Assembly: GCA_030867875.1 (NCBI GenBank)
Contig: JAOWCC010000442.1
Location: 310,001-374,000, forward strand
Origin: Actinernus sp. WN-2022
Lineage: Eukaryota; Cnidaria; Anthozoa; Actiniaria; Actinernidae
Direction: 5' to 3'
DNA: 64,000 nt
The translations under genes and the position numbers were made by a program. The notes beneath the pieces were generated by a model that had not been told where the DNA came from, did not search any database, and worked only from the letters and a program-made list of their open reading frames with translations. Shown here one piece after another: positions 51,940 through 64,000 of this stretch. Within the stretch, counting starts at the first letter, position 1. Each line of letters opens with the position of its first letter.

Positions 51940-54684
51940 CTCTACTGTTATGATAACCTTCTGTGGAACAACGTACTCTAAGCAATGCGACTGATTAAAA
52001 AAAATATGTGACTTAAACATTTGTATTATTAGTTAAAGGGGACCTCTCCGCCAATTTCGCACCTTGCAAGTAATATATGGATTACGTCTCCTGTTAACCA
52101 TTTTAAACTCATCCTGATGTTCAGCATCTGTTGAATACTAATGGTTATGTAGCTTAAATTCAGCTGGGCGGCCCGTTTGTAGGCCATTGGACGTTTCATG
52201 AAAGGGACCCCATTAACTGTATAGAAATGCTGGCATAACACTAATTGTATCTAGGTTTCATATAGGCCCTGTTATATGGTACAATGATTCGTGCAACTTG
52301 CCTCTCAATGCCAGCAACGTTGCAGGAAACATTGCAACGTGTAACATACCCCGCAACTGACAACATCGTTGCGAAACAAGTTTCTGCAGTGGTTGCAGAA
52401 ATGGCGTGTACAAAATGCAGACCAGAAAAAGAAATCTTAAAAACTGCAAAATTACAGAACACCTGAATATTCCGGCTTTTTGTATATTTTAAAATCAGTA
52501 ATGGCGGCTTTTGAATCGCAAACTTGCCCATTACTTTTCTGAAGCTTCGTAGCTCTGAATAAAATCCCATACGGGTAAATACAATTTCGTAGTTTTGAAG
52601 ATCTGTTTTCATCTGCATTTTCTGCATTGGTCTGCATGCATTTTGTAGCCCCGGTTGCCGAGTACCCAGTTCTACTTTTTCTTGCAATTTGTCTCGCTAG
52701 ATCCTATTTTACATCTGTGTGGGGATCGGAGAACGGTGCGTCCTGTTTGTCAGAAACATATCACACGACCAAAATAAGAAATGAGATTTTTCGATATCAT
52801 GCAATATAGAAGTTGTGAAAAACGTTTTGTCTAAGTGTTTTTGTCTACGAGCTCTCGCTCTCTCACGCGCTGCCGAATATTTAACAATTAGGGTTTCTAT
52901 ATCGGCAGTAAGCAAGACAGTATTATTGTTTTACAATGTAACATAATCAAGCCACAGTTCTATAAATTAAGCAATGGGCTATTATTGAGGGAACTGGGTT
53001 ATGCTAACGATCGATAGACGGTGCCTACGTACGTAACCAAGTGGACAGAATGCCGGGTTGTGATTTTCCGATAGACGGGGACTTTATGTTGAATGAAAGT
53101 CTTAAGCCTAGTCCCCAGATCTTTCTTACTTCTTATGGCAATGGTAAGTTTATGTGGAAAACTTTCCTGCATCGACTTAAAAAATATGGAATTATTTAGC
53201 TATGACCACTCAGAGCTAAAATTAATTTATATCATCATTCGAGATTATTCGAACGGTTTTCGTAAAACCAAAGCCAAGAGCTAATCACGGGAGAAAGTGA
53301 AAACGCGATGAGCCAATCACGAGCGGAAGAAATTCGTGATTGAGTTTTACTTGAACCAATCACAAGGTAAAGTAAACGCAATCGTGGGTAACTAGTAACC
53401 AATCAATATCGAAAGCAATACTTTTCGACACTCAATTGAAAACTGCTCTAAAAGCAGAAAAAGCAAATGCCAGCTCTTTATATTATTTCTCAATATAGTT
53501 ACTGTTAATTTCATGTTTATGTAATATTAAAAGGACACGAAATTGTACGATTATGAGTTTAGATCCTCAGAGTTATTTTAATGAGAGTTATTTTAAGTTT
53601 AATGATAGTATATAAATTTTTTTGAAAAATGTTTTTTCAAAAGATATTTTAATCACAATTATAGTATATATTTGTCCATTTCAGCCGAAAAATACATATA
53701 TTTCTTATTGTCCGATTGCGACTGAAACACGTTTCCAGATGTAAGCACATAAAAAAAGTACTTACAGTGTATATATATATATTTTATCACATACATACTG
53801 AGATTTACGAATGGAATCACTCATGCGAAAACTCACTTCACAATTTTCCTTAGCCAATCAGAATCGCGAAACGAATTTTTCACACGTGCGAAAAGCGTTT
53901 CGTCCAATCAGAAAACACCTGCCAAAACATATCGGATTTTCAAACTGGACTTGAGCTCAGAGGCGCCACTTTCATTCACTACGAAAGTTGGAGGTTTTGA
54001 CTTTTTTTTAACTAATGTAATATTGACCTGTAAACAGCCAACTAACGATGTTAACACTTCCAAGTCAATTGAGGAGTATATTATCGACCAAGAAAACAAA
54101 ATCACAAGAGCAAAAACTTAGAGAAACAGCCGTAAAGTTACTCAAAGAGACAAAGAAGAAGCGAAATTCTACTGACCGAAAGAACTCAACAGATATTGAG
54201 ATAATCTATGTGAAATCATTCTTAGTGTCAAAAGAAAATACGGCGAAGATTACGAGCTTTCAATCCTTCGTGGAGTGATTTCAACTTCCATAGACCATCG
54301 ACATTTGAAAAATCGTAAATATTCTGTGACAGAGAAAACCTACAAGCCGTGGAGATGTCTGGAAACCGTCGTAGCAAACAACTTGGACAAAAGCAGGTAT
54401 ACTAATCTATTGACGATGTAAACTTGTAAACTTTATTTGTTGAATCAAAGACAGTTTCATATTGATGTTGAAAACTATTTCAAGGCTGATGTCAGTTCAG
54501 AAAGTAAGATTTTCTTTCCATTTTGATTGTATCGAGCATACATTTTAGTCTACGTTGAGTCGGATACGAAATGCAAAACAAAAAATTGAAAGCTACAAAT
54601 GTACGTGTTCAATGACAAGACCTAAATAAAACCTGTTTGATACTGGAGAAAAATCTCAGTGTGTATGTAATAAACAAATTACAA
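51940..54684. other. Gene-free stretch downstream of DUF3987
   Basis: AT-rich, with small palindromes near 53840-53930 and TAT-rich runs at 53770. No supported gene. Confidence 0.5.
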
Positions 54685-54812
54685 AATGGAAAGTGCTTTT
54701 GTATGGTATTTACACACTTGTTTGTTTTCACAAAACTCACTCGCTCGTACCTCGCTCGTTCGTTTTGTGAAAACAAACTCGTGCGTAAATACCATACGCC
54801 AGCACTTCCCAT
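54685..54812. mobile_element. Foldback (about 128 bp)
   Basis: ATGGAAAGTGCTTTTGTATG at left and a near-complement at right, with GTATTTAC and TTTGTTTTCACAAAAC inner arms. Confidence 0.8.
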
Positions 54813-54865
54813 TAAGTAATCTCTATATTCTGGACAGCGTTTTCTGTTTCTATATATATGTCTTG

Positions 54866-55250
54866 TCTAAGGCTGTTTTTGTGTTAACGTGCTTCATCTT
54901 GTGTAACCGAAGCTCTTCAGAGTGACGCCATTTCTCGAGCTTTTAATGGATTTCGATGTACTTCACGTCAAAACAACGGTCTCTTCCTGTACCTTAAGAC
55001 TAGTGTGCCAGTTTTGCCTTTTTTTGATCGGAAATAACCGATTTTTTTTTTCTAACCTAACCTTAACCTCTCAAACTTACTTGTGTAACCGAAATTTCAA
55101 AGTGGCGCCATTTCTCGAGCTTTTAATGGATTTCGATGCACTACACGCAATACAACGTTCTCTTCCTGGAAAGCGCATTATTATCTCTTAAAACAAGCAC
55201 ACACGAAAGGAGCCTTCTTGTATAAGGCTGTTTTTGTGTTAACGTGCTTC
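54866..55250. repeat. Direct duplications around CCATTTCTCGAGCTTTTAAT
   Basis: TTGTGTAACCGAA..GCGCCATTTCTCGAGC units at about 54898-54995 and 55080-55170. GGCTGTTTTTGTGTTAACGT occurs at about 54871 and 55228. Confidence 0.75.
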
Positions 55251-55334
55251 ATATATATATACACTGAAACGAAAAAACTCTGCAAAACTCTTATATATAT
55301 ATCATACATATATATCATTTAGATTTCCATCAAA

Positions 55335-55640
55335 CTTTCTTGACAGTTGTTGCTTTGGTGGACAAAAAGAAAGATAATAGGCCTTTTTTTCTCGTTATCT
55401 TTGACGGTAACGAAGTAGCAAGTTTAACCGTGAAATTCTGCCACTTTGGCCTGCAAAGTTTTGATCAAACATTTTCAATTGCAAAAGCGGTAGCCGGCCA
55501 GTCGCCTTTCTTTACTGAGTTGCTCAATAATCTAACTCGGACCGGTTTACATGACGCGTTTACTCGGATCCCGGAGCAAGATGTGTCACGAGTTGAAAAG
55601 GAGTTATTTTGTATCTTTTTATACAGAAATAACTTTAAAT
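55335..55640. repeat. Inverted repeat pair, left (partner 57510-57832)
   Basis: Shares with the reverse complement of the partner CTTTGACGGTAACGAAGTAG, GTAGCCGGYCAGTCGCCTTT and ACATGACGCGTTTACT. A 125-codon frame here is an artefact of this non-coding family. Confidence 0.8.
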
Positions 55641-55904
55641 TATATCGGGATCGTTATTGCAAGAAAATTGCGGCTTTTGAACTGATCCAAAATATCACTA
55701 GTATTGAACCAAAATAATTTGTTTTGATTTTTTTTATTAGTACGATCACACTAATTATTACACCCATCTACCCATAGGTTAATAATACAGAAATGAACAA
55801 AGGACATTTTTAGAGTATTTTAGTTTTTATTTCGTAACAAATCCGCGGTGCAGCGTTTAAATTATGATTCGGCTAAGAACGATAGCAAAATCCATTGTAC
55901 ATGT

Positions 55905-56215
55905 TCTGCGGCAATGCGCCTCCCTCACATACGATTTTGCTTGAATATATCTTAAGTGTTTTAGGAGATGTCTACAGTCCAAACTACATCTCGAAAATAA
56001 AGTATTTTTTTATGCTATTGGCTCTTTTTTCTGTGAAAACGCAGAGAATCCACCATCCAGCCAATCCGAAATGCATGGAGAAAACAAAAGATCTCTCAAT
56101 CGCAAATTTGAGAGCTTTCCTCACATACGATATTCTTCAAAATTAGTTTGATCAAAAATAAATTGAAATCTCAAAAATTATCGAACGAAAACGCATTATT
56201 TCGATGGGTTTCTAT
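55905..56215. repeat. Dispersed direct repeat (partner 62949-63240)
   Basis: Both carry GGAGAAAACAAAAGAT, TCAATCGCAAATTTGAGA and ACATACGATATTCTTCAAAA. Confidence 0.8.
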
Positions 56216-56747
56216 TGAATTTACAAGTATCAACCAATTAAATTGAGAGAAAGATCAATAGTAAATTAACAACTTTTACATTCCTTTGCCGTTCATGCTA
56301 TCGTTCTTAGCCGGATCATTTTTTATTTTTTTTCATCGTTAATAATTTACATTTTCAAAGATGGAACAAATAAAGAACTTGTACCAAGAGCGTGAAATTC
56401 AAAATGATTACTGTTAGTTTTGTCTATAACACAAAGCCGATATAATCAGCTCCTTTCGATCCAATAGGCCCTTTGCAGCTAACAGTCACGTGCTGATATA
56501 ATACTTCGTTAACGAATGAATTGAGCTCATGATCCCCATGGGAAAGGCGTTGCCATGGATGCTGGATGGCAAGCTATCTCTAAAAATGCTGTTTTAGAAA
56601 GGTCGACAATCGATTGGAGGTGGAAAATAGCATTTACAAACAGGTTTTGTTGATAACACTACCGATCTCGTACAAGTGCCTTGAAATATTAGAATTAAGA
56701 TTAATTTGCCACCCAGTACAACCACGTGATTGCATTCCTGCAAAAGG

Positions 56748-56971
56748 CCCATTCTCCTGGCTATCGGTTCGACGCGCTCCGTACGTAGCTTGCAGTAGTT
56801 TGCTTGTTCTTCTTCGGCTTGTTGTGCCCATGGATTTTACCCTTATCTGATCAGTGGCGCCCATTGTCCTGGCTATCGGTTCGACGCGCTCCGTACGTAG
56901 CTTGCAGTAGTTTGTTTGTTCTTCTTCGGCTTGTTGTGCCCATGGGTTTTACCCTTATCTGATCAGTGGCG
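56748..56971. repeat. 112-bp tandem duplication
   Basis: Two copies starting CCCATT at 56748 and 56860, almost identical (TCGGTTCGACGCGCTCCGTA in both). Confidence 0.92.
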
Positions 56972-57440
56972 AAAAGTCTGTACTACAATAAAAATATTCA
57001 AAGCCACCTGTTGACAAACGGTCAAGTCAAATAAATTAGTTGTTTTATCACCGATCACTCAGTGCTCCATGTGATTGTATATCGCGCAATTGATAATCCG
57101 TAATATTAATCCGGGTTCGTAAAGTTATAATTTTTTCCCACCCTTTTTTACTAGAATTGAAAAGATGCTATTGATATATTTGACAATGGGTAATAATATT
57201 GCCATTTTCAGCATTTCATTAATCATGAACTGCATCCGCAATTTTTCAAGAATTGGAGCGTGATTATCAGTAATATTTATGTTATAACACCTTTATTGCT
57301 TAGCGTTTTTTTATCAGAGTGATGTAGTCTTTTTTGGGGGGGAGGTGGTTTAATTCTACAAATTTGCAAAGAGAAATTAAATCAGTTTCGGGTCAGTGCC
57401 CTAAACTCGCAGAAAAGCTGGTCAGCAGTAACTCCGGCTA

Positions 57441-57627
57441 AGGGCCTGTTCACATGTTTAATCTCGCAGCGATATTTCTTATCAAATTTGATTTAGAATT
57501 GGATTATGTTCATTCTATGTAAAAAATGTAATGCTATGAGGGATAAAGTCATACACAAAACAACTCATTTTCATCTCGTGACACATCTTGCCCCGGGATC
57601 AGTAAACGCGTCATGTAAACCGGCCCT
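57441..57627. mobile_element. MITE with TA target duplication
   Basis: Ends AGGGCCTGTTCACATG and complement-like CATGTAAACCGGCCCT; TA at 57439-57440 and 57628-57629. The TA duplication points to Tc1/mariner-like or other TA-targeting elements. Confidence 0.8.
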
Positions 57628-57832
57628 TAGATTATTGAGCAACAAAAGAAAGGCGACTGACCGGCTACCGCTTCTGATATTGAAAAATTGTGTGATCAAA
57701 ACCTTGCAGGCCAAAATGGCAGAATTTCACGGTTAAACTTGCTACTTCGTTACCGTCAAAGACAATGGAAAACAAAGTCTATTATCTTTCTTTGTGTCTA
57801 CCAAAGCAACAACTGTCAAGAAAGTTTATATA
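57510..57832. repeat. Inverted repeat pair, right (partner 55335-55640)
   Basis: Reverse-orientation copy overlapping the MITE at 57441-57627, so that MITE was present in the shared unit or the unit extends from it. Confidence 0.75.
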
Positions 57833-58064
57833 TATATACTTGCACTTTTGTCATATGTAATGATATGTAACTGGTGGAGTGGAAAAATACAGATAAGATA
57901 CGACATAAAAGATGAACTTACTGCCACTGCATTTATAATGGTATCTGAATCAACCAAAGGGCTTTTCAAAGTACAGAGATGAATATGAATAACTGCTGAC
58001 AGTGTCAAATCCTACAGAACGTCAATATCAAACCTATTTCTGACGGATTATTATTGGTAACAAA

Positions 58065-58710
58065 ATAACGTCGGTGAATTGTGAAATTCTTGTTATTTTT
58101 TGTTTTATAACCTTTCCCATCAGTCATTCCTGCTTTAGATGCAATGAGTTGACAACTGAAAAGTAGTAAAATAGGATAACTTAAAAAGCATTTAGAATAT
58201 AGACAAACTAACTGAGAGATCGACAGATGACTGTCTCGGCAGAGCATCTTAGTAAGACTCTGGCCACCATTTTCTGAAGTGATAAGACTGTCCAGTTTTT
58301 CTTTGTTACAGCAAGTCTATACTGTACTACAGTAAGGGTTTAATCATAGCATTGTAAAATATTAAGACACGTTCCTTAAATGATGCGACTTAATGTTCTT
58401 AAGGATACCGAATCGTTTAATTAGATATCTTTTAACAAAGGTTCTCTGTATAATCAGTAGTTTAAGTTCAGTTTCTCATCAAAATCTAGGCCTAACAGTT
58501 TTGCGTATTCTACCTGCTCTACTTTACTACCATTTGCATAAACATCAAAAGATTGATTAACACTGGCGAGTCAAATTAACGCGAAAGCGTTTCAAGTAAC
58601 TAGCAAAGTTTTAGTTTTGGCACTCCTGGCACTCGTTATAGTTATCATATTAGTTACTACTTAATTATGCTATGCTGTGACGTATCTTGTGCGGCGTACA
58701 CGGGCCATAA
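58065..58710. repeat. Dispersed inverted repeat with LINE 3' remnant, copy B
   Basis: Reverse-orientation partner of 36855-37255. Confidence 0.75.
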
Positions 58711-58928
58711 ACATGTTTCATCATGGTTGCCCTTGTCCGCGTCCCAGGGGATCGCAGCCATTAACTCGTGGACGTATCCATCCTCGCATTTAGACTGACA
58801 CTCGCACGTGCCGTGTCGGTGAACTCCACAGCCACAGTGAGATTGCAGCGCAGCCACTTAGCGCCCATGTGGGGGAGGTATGTATTATTTTATTTCTTTT
58901 ATAAACAATGGACCCTTTGCACGTTACG

Positions 58929-59001
58929 TCATAGCGGCCATGTTGGTGTACAGTTAACAAAAGATTCCTCGTTAGCTTCTTTTGTTCTGTACACCAACAT
59001 G
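58929..59001. repeat. Small foldback with GGCCATGTTGGTGTACAG arms
   Basis: 18-bp arms around a ~40-bp centre. It sits between two diverged copies of CCACTTAGCGC..ATGTG..GAGGTATGTATTATT (58853 and 59070). Confidence 0.75.
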
Positions 59002-59513
59002 GCCGCCATGCCCTTTGTCATTTTAATCTCTGAGGATCGAGTGCAAACCATCAAAGTACTTGGACCTGGGCCACTTAGCGCGCATGTGCGGGAGGTATGT
59101 ATTATTGTATTTATAAACAATACTTGCACCTGGGCCCGGTTGTTCGAAGCAAGAGTAAGCGCGTGACGTGGCAATCGCTGATTGGCTGAGAAGCGATGTC
59201 CACACACTTAAAATTATCGTATTTTACGTGTGTCCAGATACGATATTTCTCAGTGCTGGAAATCATTGTAAAACACTGTAGTTTACGTAGGGGTTAGATA
59301 ATGGCACGAGAGTTCTATGTGATTTAGAGTGCCGAGAATTTATATAGAATCCCATAGCACGACTCAAAATCGCGCGCTGATTGGCTAACGAAGCGTTTAA
59401 TATTTTGTGGAATTCAACGGTTTGAAAAGCTGTATTCAACGATGTACAGGAAGCCCGCGCGTAAATATTTTATTTTTCGAACAGAGACACAAATCATGTT
59501 AAAATTACAAACC

Positions 59514-59636
59514 GGCCGGGTTGTTCAAAGCCCGATTAGGGTTAATCCTGGATTAACTCTGCACAAAACCTATTGGTTGTCATGGAAATTAACCCTGGAT
59601 TAGCACTAATCGGGCTTTGAACAACCCGGCCCAGAA
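59514..59636. mobile_element. MITE with GGCCGGGTTGTTCAAAGCCC ends
   Basis: About 123 bp; long near-perfect arms (continuing GATTAG, then TTAATCC) around a short centre. Confidence 0.85.
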
Positions 59637-60059
59637 TATTCACGGTAGTTAACAGTAGTCAAAGAAGGTGAAAATTATATATCTTTTATTCCGTTTTGGC
59701 CCTCGACTGAACAAGAGCGACTCTAGCTAATCCGAGGAATCGACGAAAACAACTGCAGCAAAAATGTTTGATTTTGAACGGAAAAGCTGGGACTTCGTGG
59801 ATTTGCTGATTTAATTCAAAGACATGTAATATTTAGACGGAGAAGCTAAATGACTAAAAACAGTAAAAACAGGACGAAAAGCATGGCTACAGAGCGGTAC
59901 TAAAATCGTGGTACAACTACAAGGAAAATGTTGGAAACGAGTGGACTGAACACAGTCAAGTATTAAACATTCAACAGTTTAAAAACAGGCTTATTTATTG
60001 TGAGACAGAAATTGAGCATTAACATTTGCTTCTGAATTTGCTTATAAAGTAAGGAACAC

Positions 60060-60446
60060 CACAGGCAACCCAAGCTCTAATTGTGTGTATTTGTCAGTAT
60101 AATATAGGGTAACTACTAAACGGCGAAAATCATGAATTTTACTACTATTGATAGGTTAAAATCAACTGAAATAAACGTACCTTTGCTCTATATGTTGTCT
60201 TTTGTCGTTTATTAGCGATTTGGGCCTATTTTCCTTTTCGGATCTCCTCTACCTAAGAGGAGATCCGAAAAGGAAAATAGGCCCAAATCGCTAATAAACG
60301 ACAAAAGACAACATATAGAGCAAAGGTACGTTTATTTCAGTTGATTTTAACCTATCAATAGTAGTAAAATTCGTGATTTCCCCCGTTTAGTAGTTCCCCT
60401 ATATTATACTGACAAATACACACAATTAGAGCTTGGGTTGCCTGTG
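60060..60446. mobile_element. Foldback (387 bp) with 7-bp GGAACAC target duplication
   Basis: Starts CACAGGCAACCCAAGCTC, ends with its complement, and GGAACAC flanks both sides (60053-60059 and 60447-60453). Arms of about 190 bp meet at a tight centre near 60250 (GATCTCCTCTACCTAAGAGG). Confidence 0.9.
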
Positions 60447-60872
60447 GGAACACTGGCTTAATACTTACAAGTTTATGCGTATACTTGTGCAGTAGCTCTT
60501 CGGTTTGTCAGGTTTTAAATTTTCACTTATCGACAGGCCGCCGGTTTTCTAAATCTTTCACAAACATTCACAATTTTGTCTCCAGTTAATGCACTTTCGC
60601 TTTCTTGGTAAAGATTAGATCGAAATTAAGTGTACCTAAATAAAATACAGGTGTTTTCATGCATAAAAATGTAGTTTTGATGTCCGAAAACCAAATTTTG
60701 TGAGCAACGACTGCACTTTTAGTTGAACATCGTGAGTCTCAGTCTAATTTTAGCTTGATTCCTATTCGCTCGTTAGTTTACCGCGCAATGGGTTCCTGGC
60801 GCGTGGCGGGAATTTCAGCATATATATTCTTTATTTATTTTCCTAAATCACTAGATGCAATGGGATTCAAAG

Positions 60873-60918
60873 AAAATTCATTGCCCGACTCGGGAATTCC
60901 ACGTTAAATTTCACTTGA

Positions 60919-60950
<32 letters not shown>

Positions 60951-61012
60951 TGTGCGATATCGGTTTTTCGCGTGAAATTTAAAGTGGAATTCCCTCGTCA
61001 GGCAATGAATTT
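60873..61012. mobile_element. Foldback (about 140 bp)
   Basis: AAATTCATTGCCCGAC arms, inner AAAAACCGATATCGCAC/GTGCGATATCGGTTTTT. Confidence 0.8.
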
Positions 61013-61589
61013 ACCTATAGAAAACCACGAGCGCGCTAGTAATATATTCTCACCGAGAGTATCCACAAACAATGCCAAGGGTGATACTAAGATATGGGAG
61101 AGATCAGCCCTTCGGTGGCCGCGCCCTGGTAACTCCGCATTCGAACTGGCGCCACTCCTGTAGAGGACGTATGCACTGGAATAGCATAGGTATAACTATA
61201 AAACAAGTGCTTTCCTCCCAAAACTCAGAAAGTCCGAAAATCAAATGTCAAATCAGAGACTAACAACGCTAACAAATTCAGACCAATCCGAATCACATCC
61301 GGGACATATCTCAGTGCGGGCAGCAGCGCTAAATTCAAGGTTACGGAATGACACGTAAAGAGATAAAATTTAAGGAAAAACAAAGGAAACGGAATTAAGT
61401 ATATATATTAAGCGGACGACTAATGTGTAATATCATTCGCACATGTCTGTCGTAATCCTTATAATATTCTCCATTGATCACAAAAGAAATAATTAAAATT
61501 CGGCATGTAGGCCTTAGGCTTTGTTCGGACCCAATCTGAATTGCAATCATCGCAAGTTATTAGGAACTTGCCATCATTGGTTTCCACAG

Positions 61590-61860
61590 ATTAAATCAGT
61601 CTAGGAGTGTTTATTGATGAAAACGACTTACAATGGGATGCTCAAGTTAAACATATAAGCAGTAAAATAGCAAAGAATGTAGGAAATATATCTAAGTTAA
61701 GATACTATGTACCCTTTAATACATTGAAACAATTATATTATACGTTTATTTACCCCTATTTGAACTTATGAGTTGGGGCACTGCAACCCAAACTAGACTA
61801 AAAAGAATTAAGAGCGAGTAACGCATGTCCTGTTTTGAGACTCGCCTTTTTACTATTGTA
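61590..61860 (+). mobile_element. LINE reverse transcriptase 3' fragment
   Basis: The plus frame carries LQWDAQVKHISSKIAKNVGN then LRYYVPFNTLKQLYYTFIYP before a stop, the conserved tail of CR1/L2-like reverse transcriptases. A second stop follows soon after. Confidence 0.75.
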
Positions 61861-62267
61861 GAATAGCTTTGTCACTCCCTCCGTGAAGTGTTAACAAATC
61901 GATATTATCGATTGTCTCATCTAATTCAATCGATATTTTACAAGTTCACGTACCTAAAATACTTGCGTTCCTTGCGCCCAGATCTCTCCTTACACGACAC
62001 AAGCAGTTATTGTTTATCTATTTTCAAAGCATAAAAAGAGGGTTCTATCTTTATCGACAATTGAATAGTTTGGCTCGGGTTTATTAGGTTTCTGTTTAAT
62101 TCTCGGTAAAGCTTGAGGCATATATAACCGAGGTTGGTGGTGGACAGTCTAATGTACCGAGTAACAACCCCCTTCTCTACATGGGTAGCACAACAGGTTC
62201 TTTATTGTCCACCATATCTGAAGAGAAAGTGTCGGGAGACAAAGCCAATGGTTTTACGTCTCTGTCC

Positions 62268-62345
62268 ATGAACGCGGTCGGAGCCTGGATTCGAACTTAC
62301 GACCTTCCGCATTCATGGCCGCTGCTTTACCAACTGAGCTAGTAA
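62268..62345 (-). mobile_element. tRNA-derived SINE head
   Basis: Minus strand carries an A box TAGCTCAGTTGG and a B box GTTCGAATCC with tRNA-like spacing. The region around it does not close into a clear acceptor stem, so a SINE head or tRNA pseudogene is favoured. Confidence 0.65.
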
Positions 62346-62948
62346 CTGTGTGCTTCTTGATTTGCCTTTTTTGTCGAAAATATAGGCGTTACCTCGGTGT
62401 AAGAACCTCACAGACTGCGTCATAAAACTCCCTTTGTTAACTATGAATAATTTGCGACTCGAAGCGGAACTTATACATTTTACAAGGAATCGAAGAGCCT
62501 CTATTGGAAAAATAAAAATACACAGCTACAATGTTTAAATGTAGTTTCAATATGCATTTACATAATTTCTTCTGCTTAACTTCAAACCTTCCATTGTTCC
62601 TTCTCTCGTTTCATCGAGTTTCTTTGTTAGCTCTAAAATGACACGTTATCAATTGAGCATTGTAGCAAATTGTGCTGTTCCCTCGGAACAAGTCGTTAAG
62701 TATTAAATATGACTCTTATTATCAGCAAAGCTATATGATTTCCCTTTATCCAACTATTTATAAAAAACTGTTTCCTATTAAAATTAAGAGTAGTTTTGGT
62801 AAGGACACATATAATTACTAAACATACTTTATTGCGTTTTCCCTGTGGGACTTCTCGACACACATTACAATATTAAAAATATATAAAATACCAATTCTAA
62901 GATAATTTAAGTAATGGTCCGCGTAAGAACTAGGCAAAGAACAATAGG

Positions 62949-63240
62949 CTTGCGGCAATGAGCATATCCCACATACGATTTGATGAGATGTCCACAATAG
63001 AAATTACACCCAGAAAATAAACTATTTGTTATGCTCTTGGCCATTTTTGCTGTGAAAACTCAAAGCAACTACCGTCCAGCCAATCGGAAATGGAGAAAAC
63101 AAAAGATTTTTCAATCGCAAATTTGAGAACGTTCCCCACATACGATATTCTTCAAAATTAAACCATAGCTACTTGGATCAAAAATAAATTCAAACCTCCA
63201 AAATTATCGAATGAAAATGCGTTATTTCGAGGGTTTTCTA
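62949..63240. repeat. Dispersed direct repeat (partner 55905-56215)
   Basis: See partner. Copies differ by several indels, about 7 kb apart. Confidence 0.8.
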
Positions 63241-63379
63241 CGGGTTCTCCGGTTTCCTCCCTCCGTAAAAATCAACATGTGAGTTTGAGAGTAGTACGTA
63301 TAAAATATATGCATGTAGTGGGGAGTGTGTGTGGAGTTGAACGTAGGCCCCCGCCAGCTATGCTGAAATACATAGCCTG

Positions 63380-63954
63380 CTACTGACAAAAAGATTTGTT
63401 TTCCTTATAGCTACACACGGTGATGTAACAAGGTGGAGGCTTTCGGGACTGCAACCTAAATACGGCGTAGATTGGAAAGTGGCCATTAATAGGAGTATTG
63501 AAAACACCACTGTTGCGTACAAGTTCAGGGGACGAGACAAGGAGAACATCGATGAGTGACTGGCAGGTGTCTGTCATTCTGGTTGGAGTGTTGATAACTT
63601 GCGTGAGATTCAGTTCAGTACAGATATTTACGAGTGCCCTGTTCTCGGGGCCGTCTTTCAAGGTGTTGCAATTCAGGTCGCCAAGAACAACAATCGGTTT
63701 GCTTAACGTGAGAACTTGGATATAGTTAGGCTTGAAAAGGTTCTCATAACAGGACAGAGGACAGTCTTGTGGTCGATATGGAGTAATACAGTACCGCTCG
63801 AAACATGTATTCTGTTTGCTTTCATTATACTGTATAGCGTAGCTCTATTGTTTTTGTACTGCACGTTGTAAAGGATAGGGTGTTTTGTATTGTTGGGTAA
63901 GCCAATGCTGTGGCTCGTTTCGAGCGGTACAGGCCGACTCTCGATATGACACAC
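63380..63954 (-). mobile_element. LINE endonuclease (APE-type) fragment
   Basis: Minus frame carries NICTELNLTQVINTPTRMTD followed by SLIDVLLVSSPELVRNSGV, typical of the C-terminal half of APE-like endonucleases in non-LTR elements. The upstream part (63954-63703) lies in another frame, so the copy is broken. It probably continues beyond the damaged region, with no reverse transcriptase attached here. Confidence 0.75.
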
Positions 63955-64000
63955 ATATCACGACTGACTTTGATTTCTTGCGTTGAAATTTTATCCAGAG

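Noticed and set aside
55340..55717. 125-codon frame
   Set aside because: Lies in a dispersed non-coding repeat with an inverted partner at 57510-57832; no start ATG and no family match.
58657..58857. Cys-rich minus-strand frame (CGCGVHRHGTCECQSKCEDG)
   Set aside because: Short, part of it lies in a dispersed repeat also seen near 36855-36925; no supporting context.

Overview
This looks like metazoan nuclear DNA carrying an integrated virus-like element. The repeat landscape (many short foldback MITEs, CR1/L2-like LINE scraps, tRNA-derived SINEs) and the kinds of multi-copy genes point, by recognition rather than proof, to an anthozoan cnidarian, possibly a stony coral. No search could be run, so the species call is weak.

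Positions 1 to about 14,637 are the right-hand part of a Polinton/Maverick (adintovirus-like) element whose left end lies outside the window. It holds a protein-primed family B DNA polymerase open to the window edge, a frameshifted rve integrase, and a dense minus-strand cluster of small membrane proteins. These are followed by a conserved 181-aa protein, an A32/FtsK-type packaging ATPase and a probable major capsid protein. Divergent and convergent structural-type genes come next, then a TFIIB-like transcription factor, a small Cys-rich protein and an F-box/ankyrin protein. A 233-bp palindrome beginning AGTAGT and ending ACTACT is the best candidate for the right terminus. Apart from the integrase and one overlapping-frame site, the genes are open, so the capsid module looks recently active or under selection. 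No adenain-type protease was recognised.

Several genes of the element share an AT-rich motif (TATAGTTATA-like) about 10-30 nt before the start codon, and two divergent gene pairs have palindromic versions of it. Because the element carries its own TFIIB, an element-specific transcription programme is a reasonable hypothesis.

Positions 14,640-64,000 are host DNA dominated by repeats: many foldback/MITE elements (several with clear target-site duplications), a 245-bp satellite, a 68-bp hairpin tandem repeat, dispersed direct and inverted repeat pairs, LINE RT/endonuclease fragments and two tRNA-derived SINE-like units. Two coding remnants stand out. One is a degenerate PIN/FEN-like gene inside a 3.9-kb element with long terminal inverted repeats (31,160-35,059). 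The other is a four-exon DUF3987-type gene (43,059-51,939) with good splice sites, one frameshift and one in-frame stop. No intact host gene was recognised.
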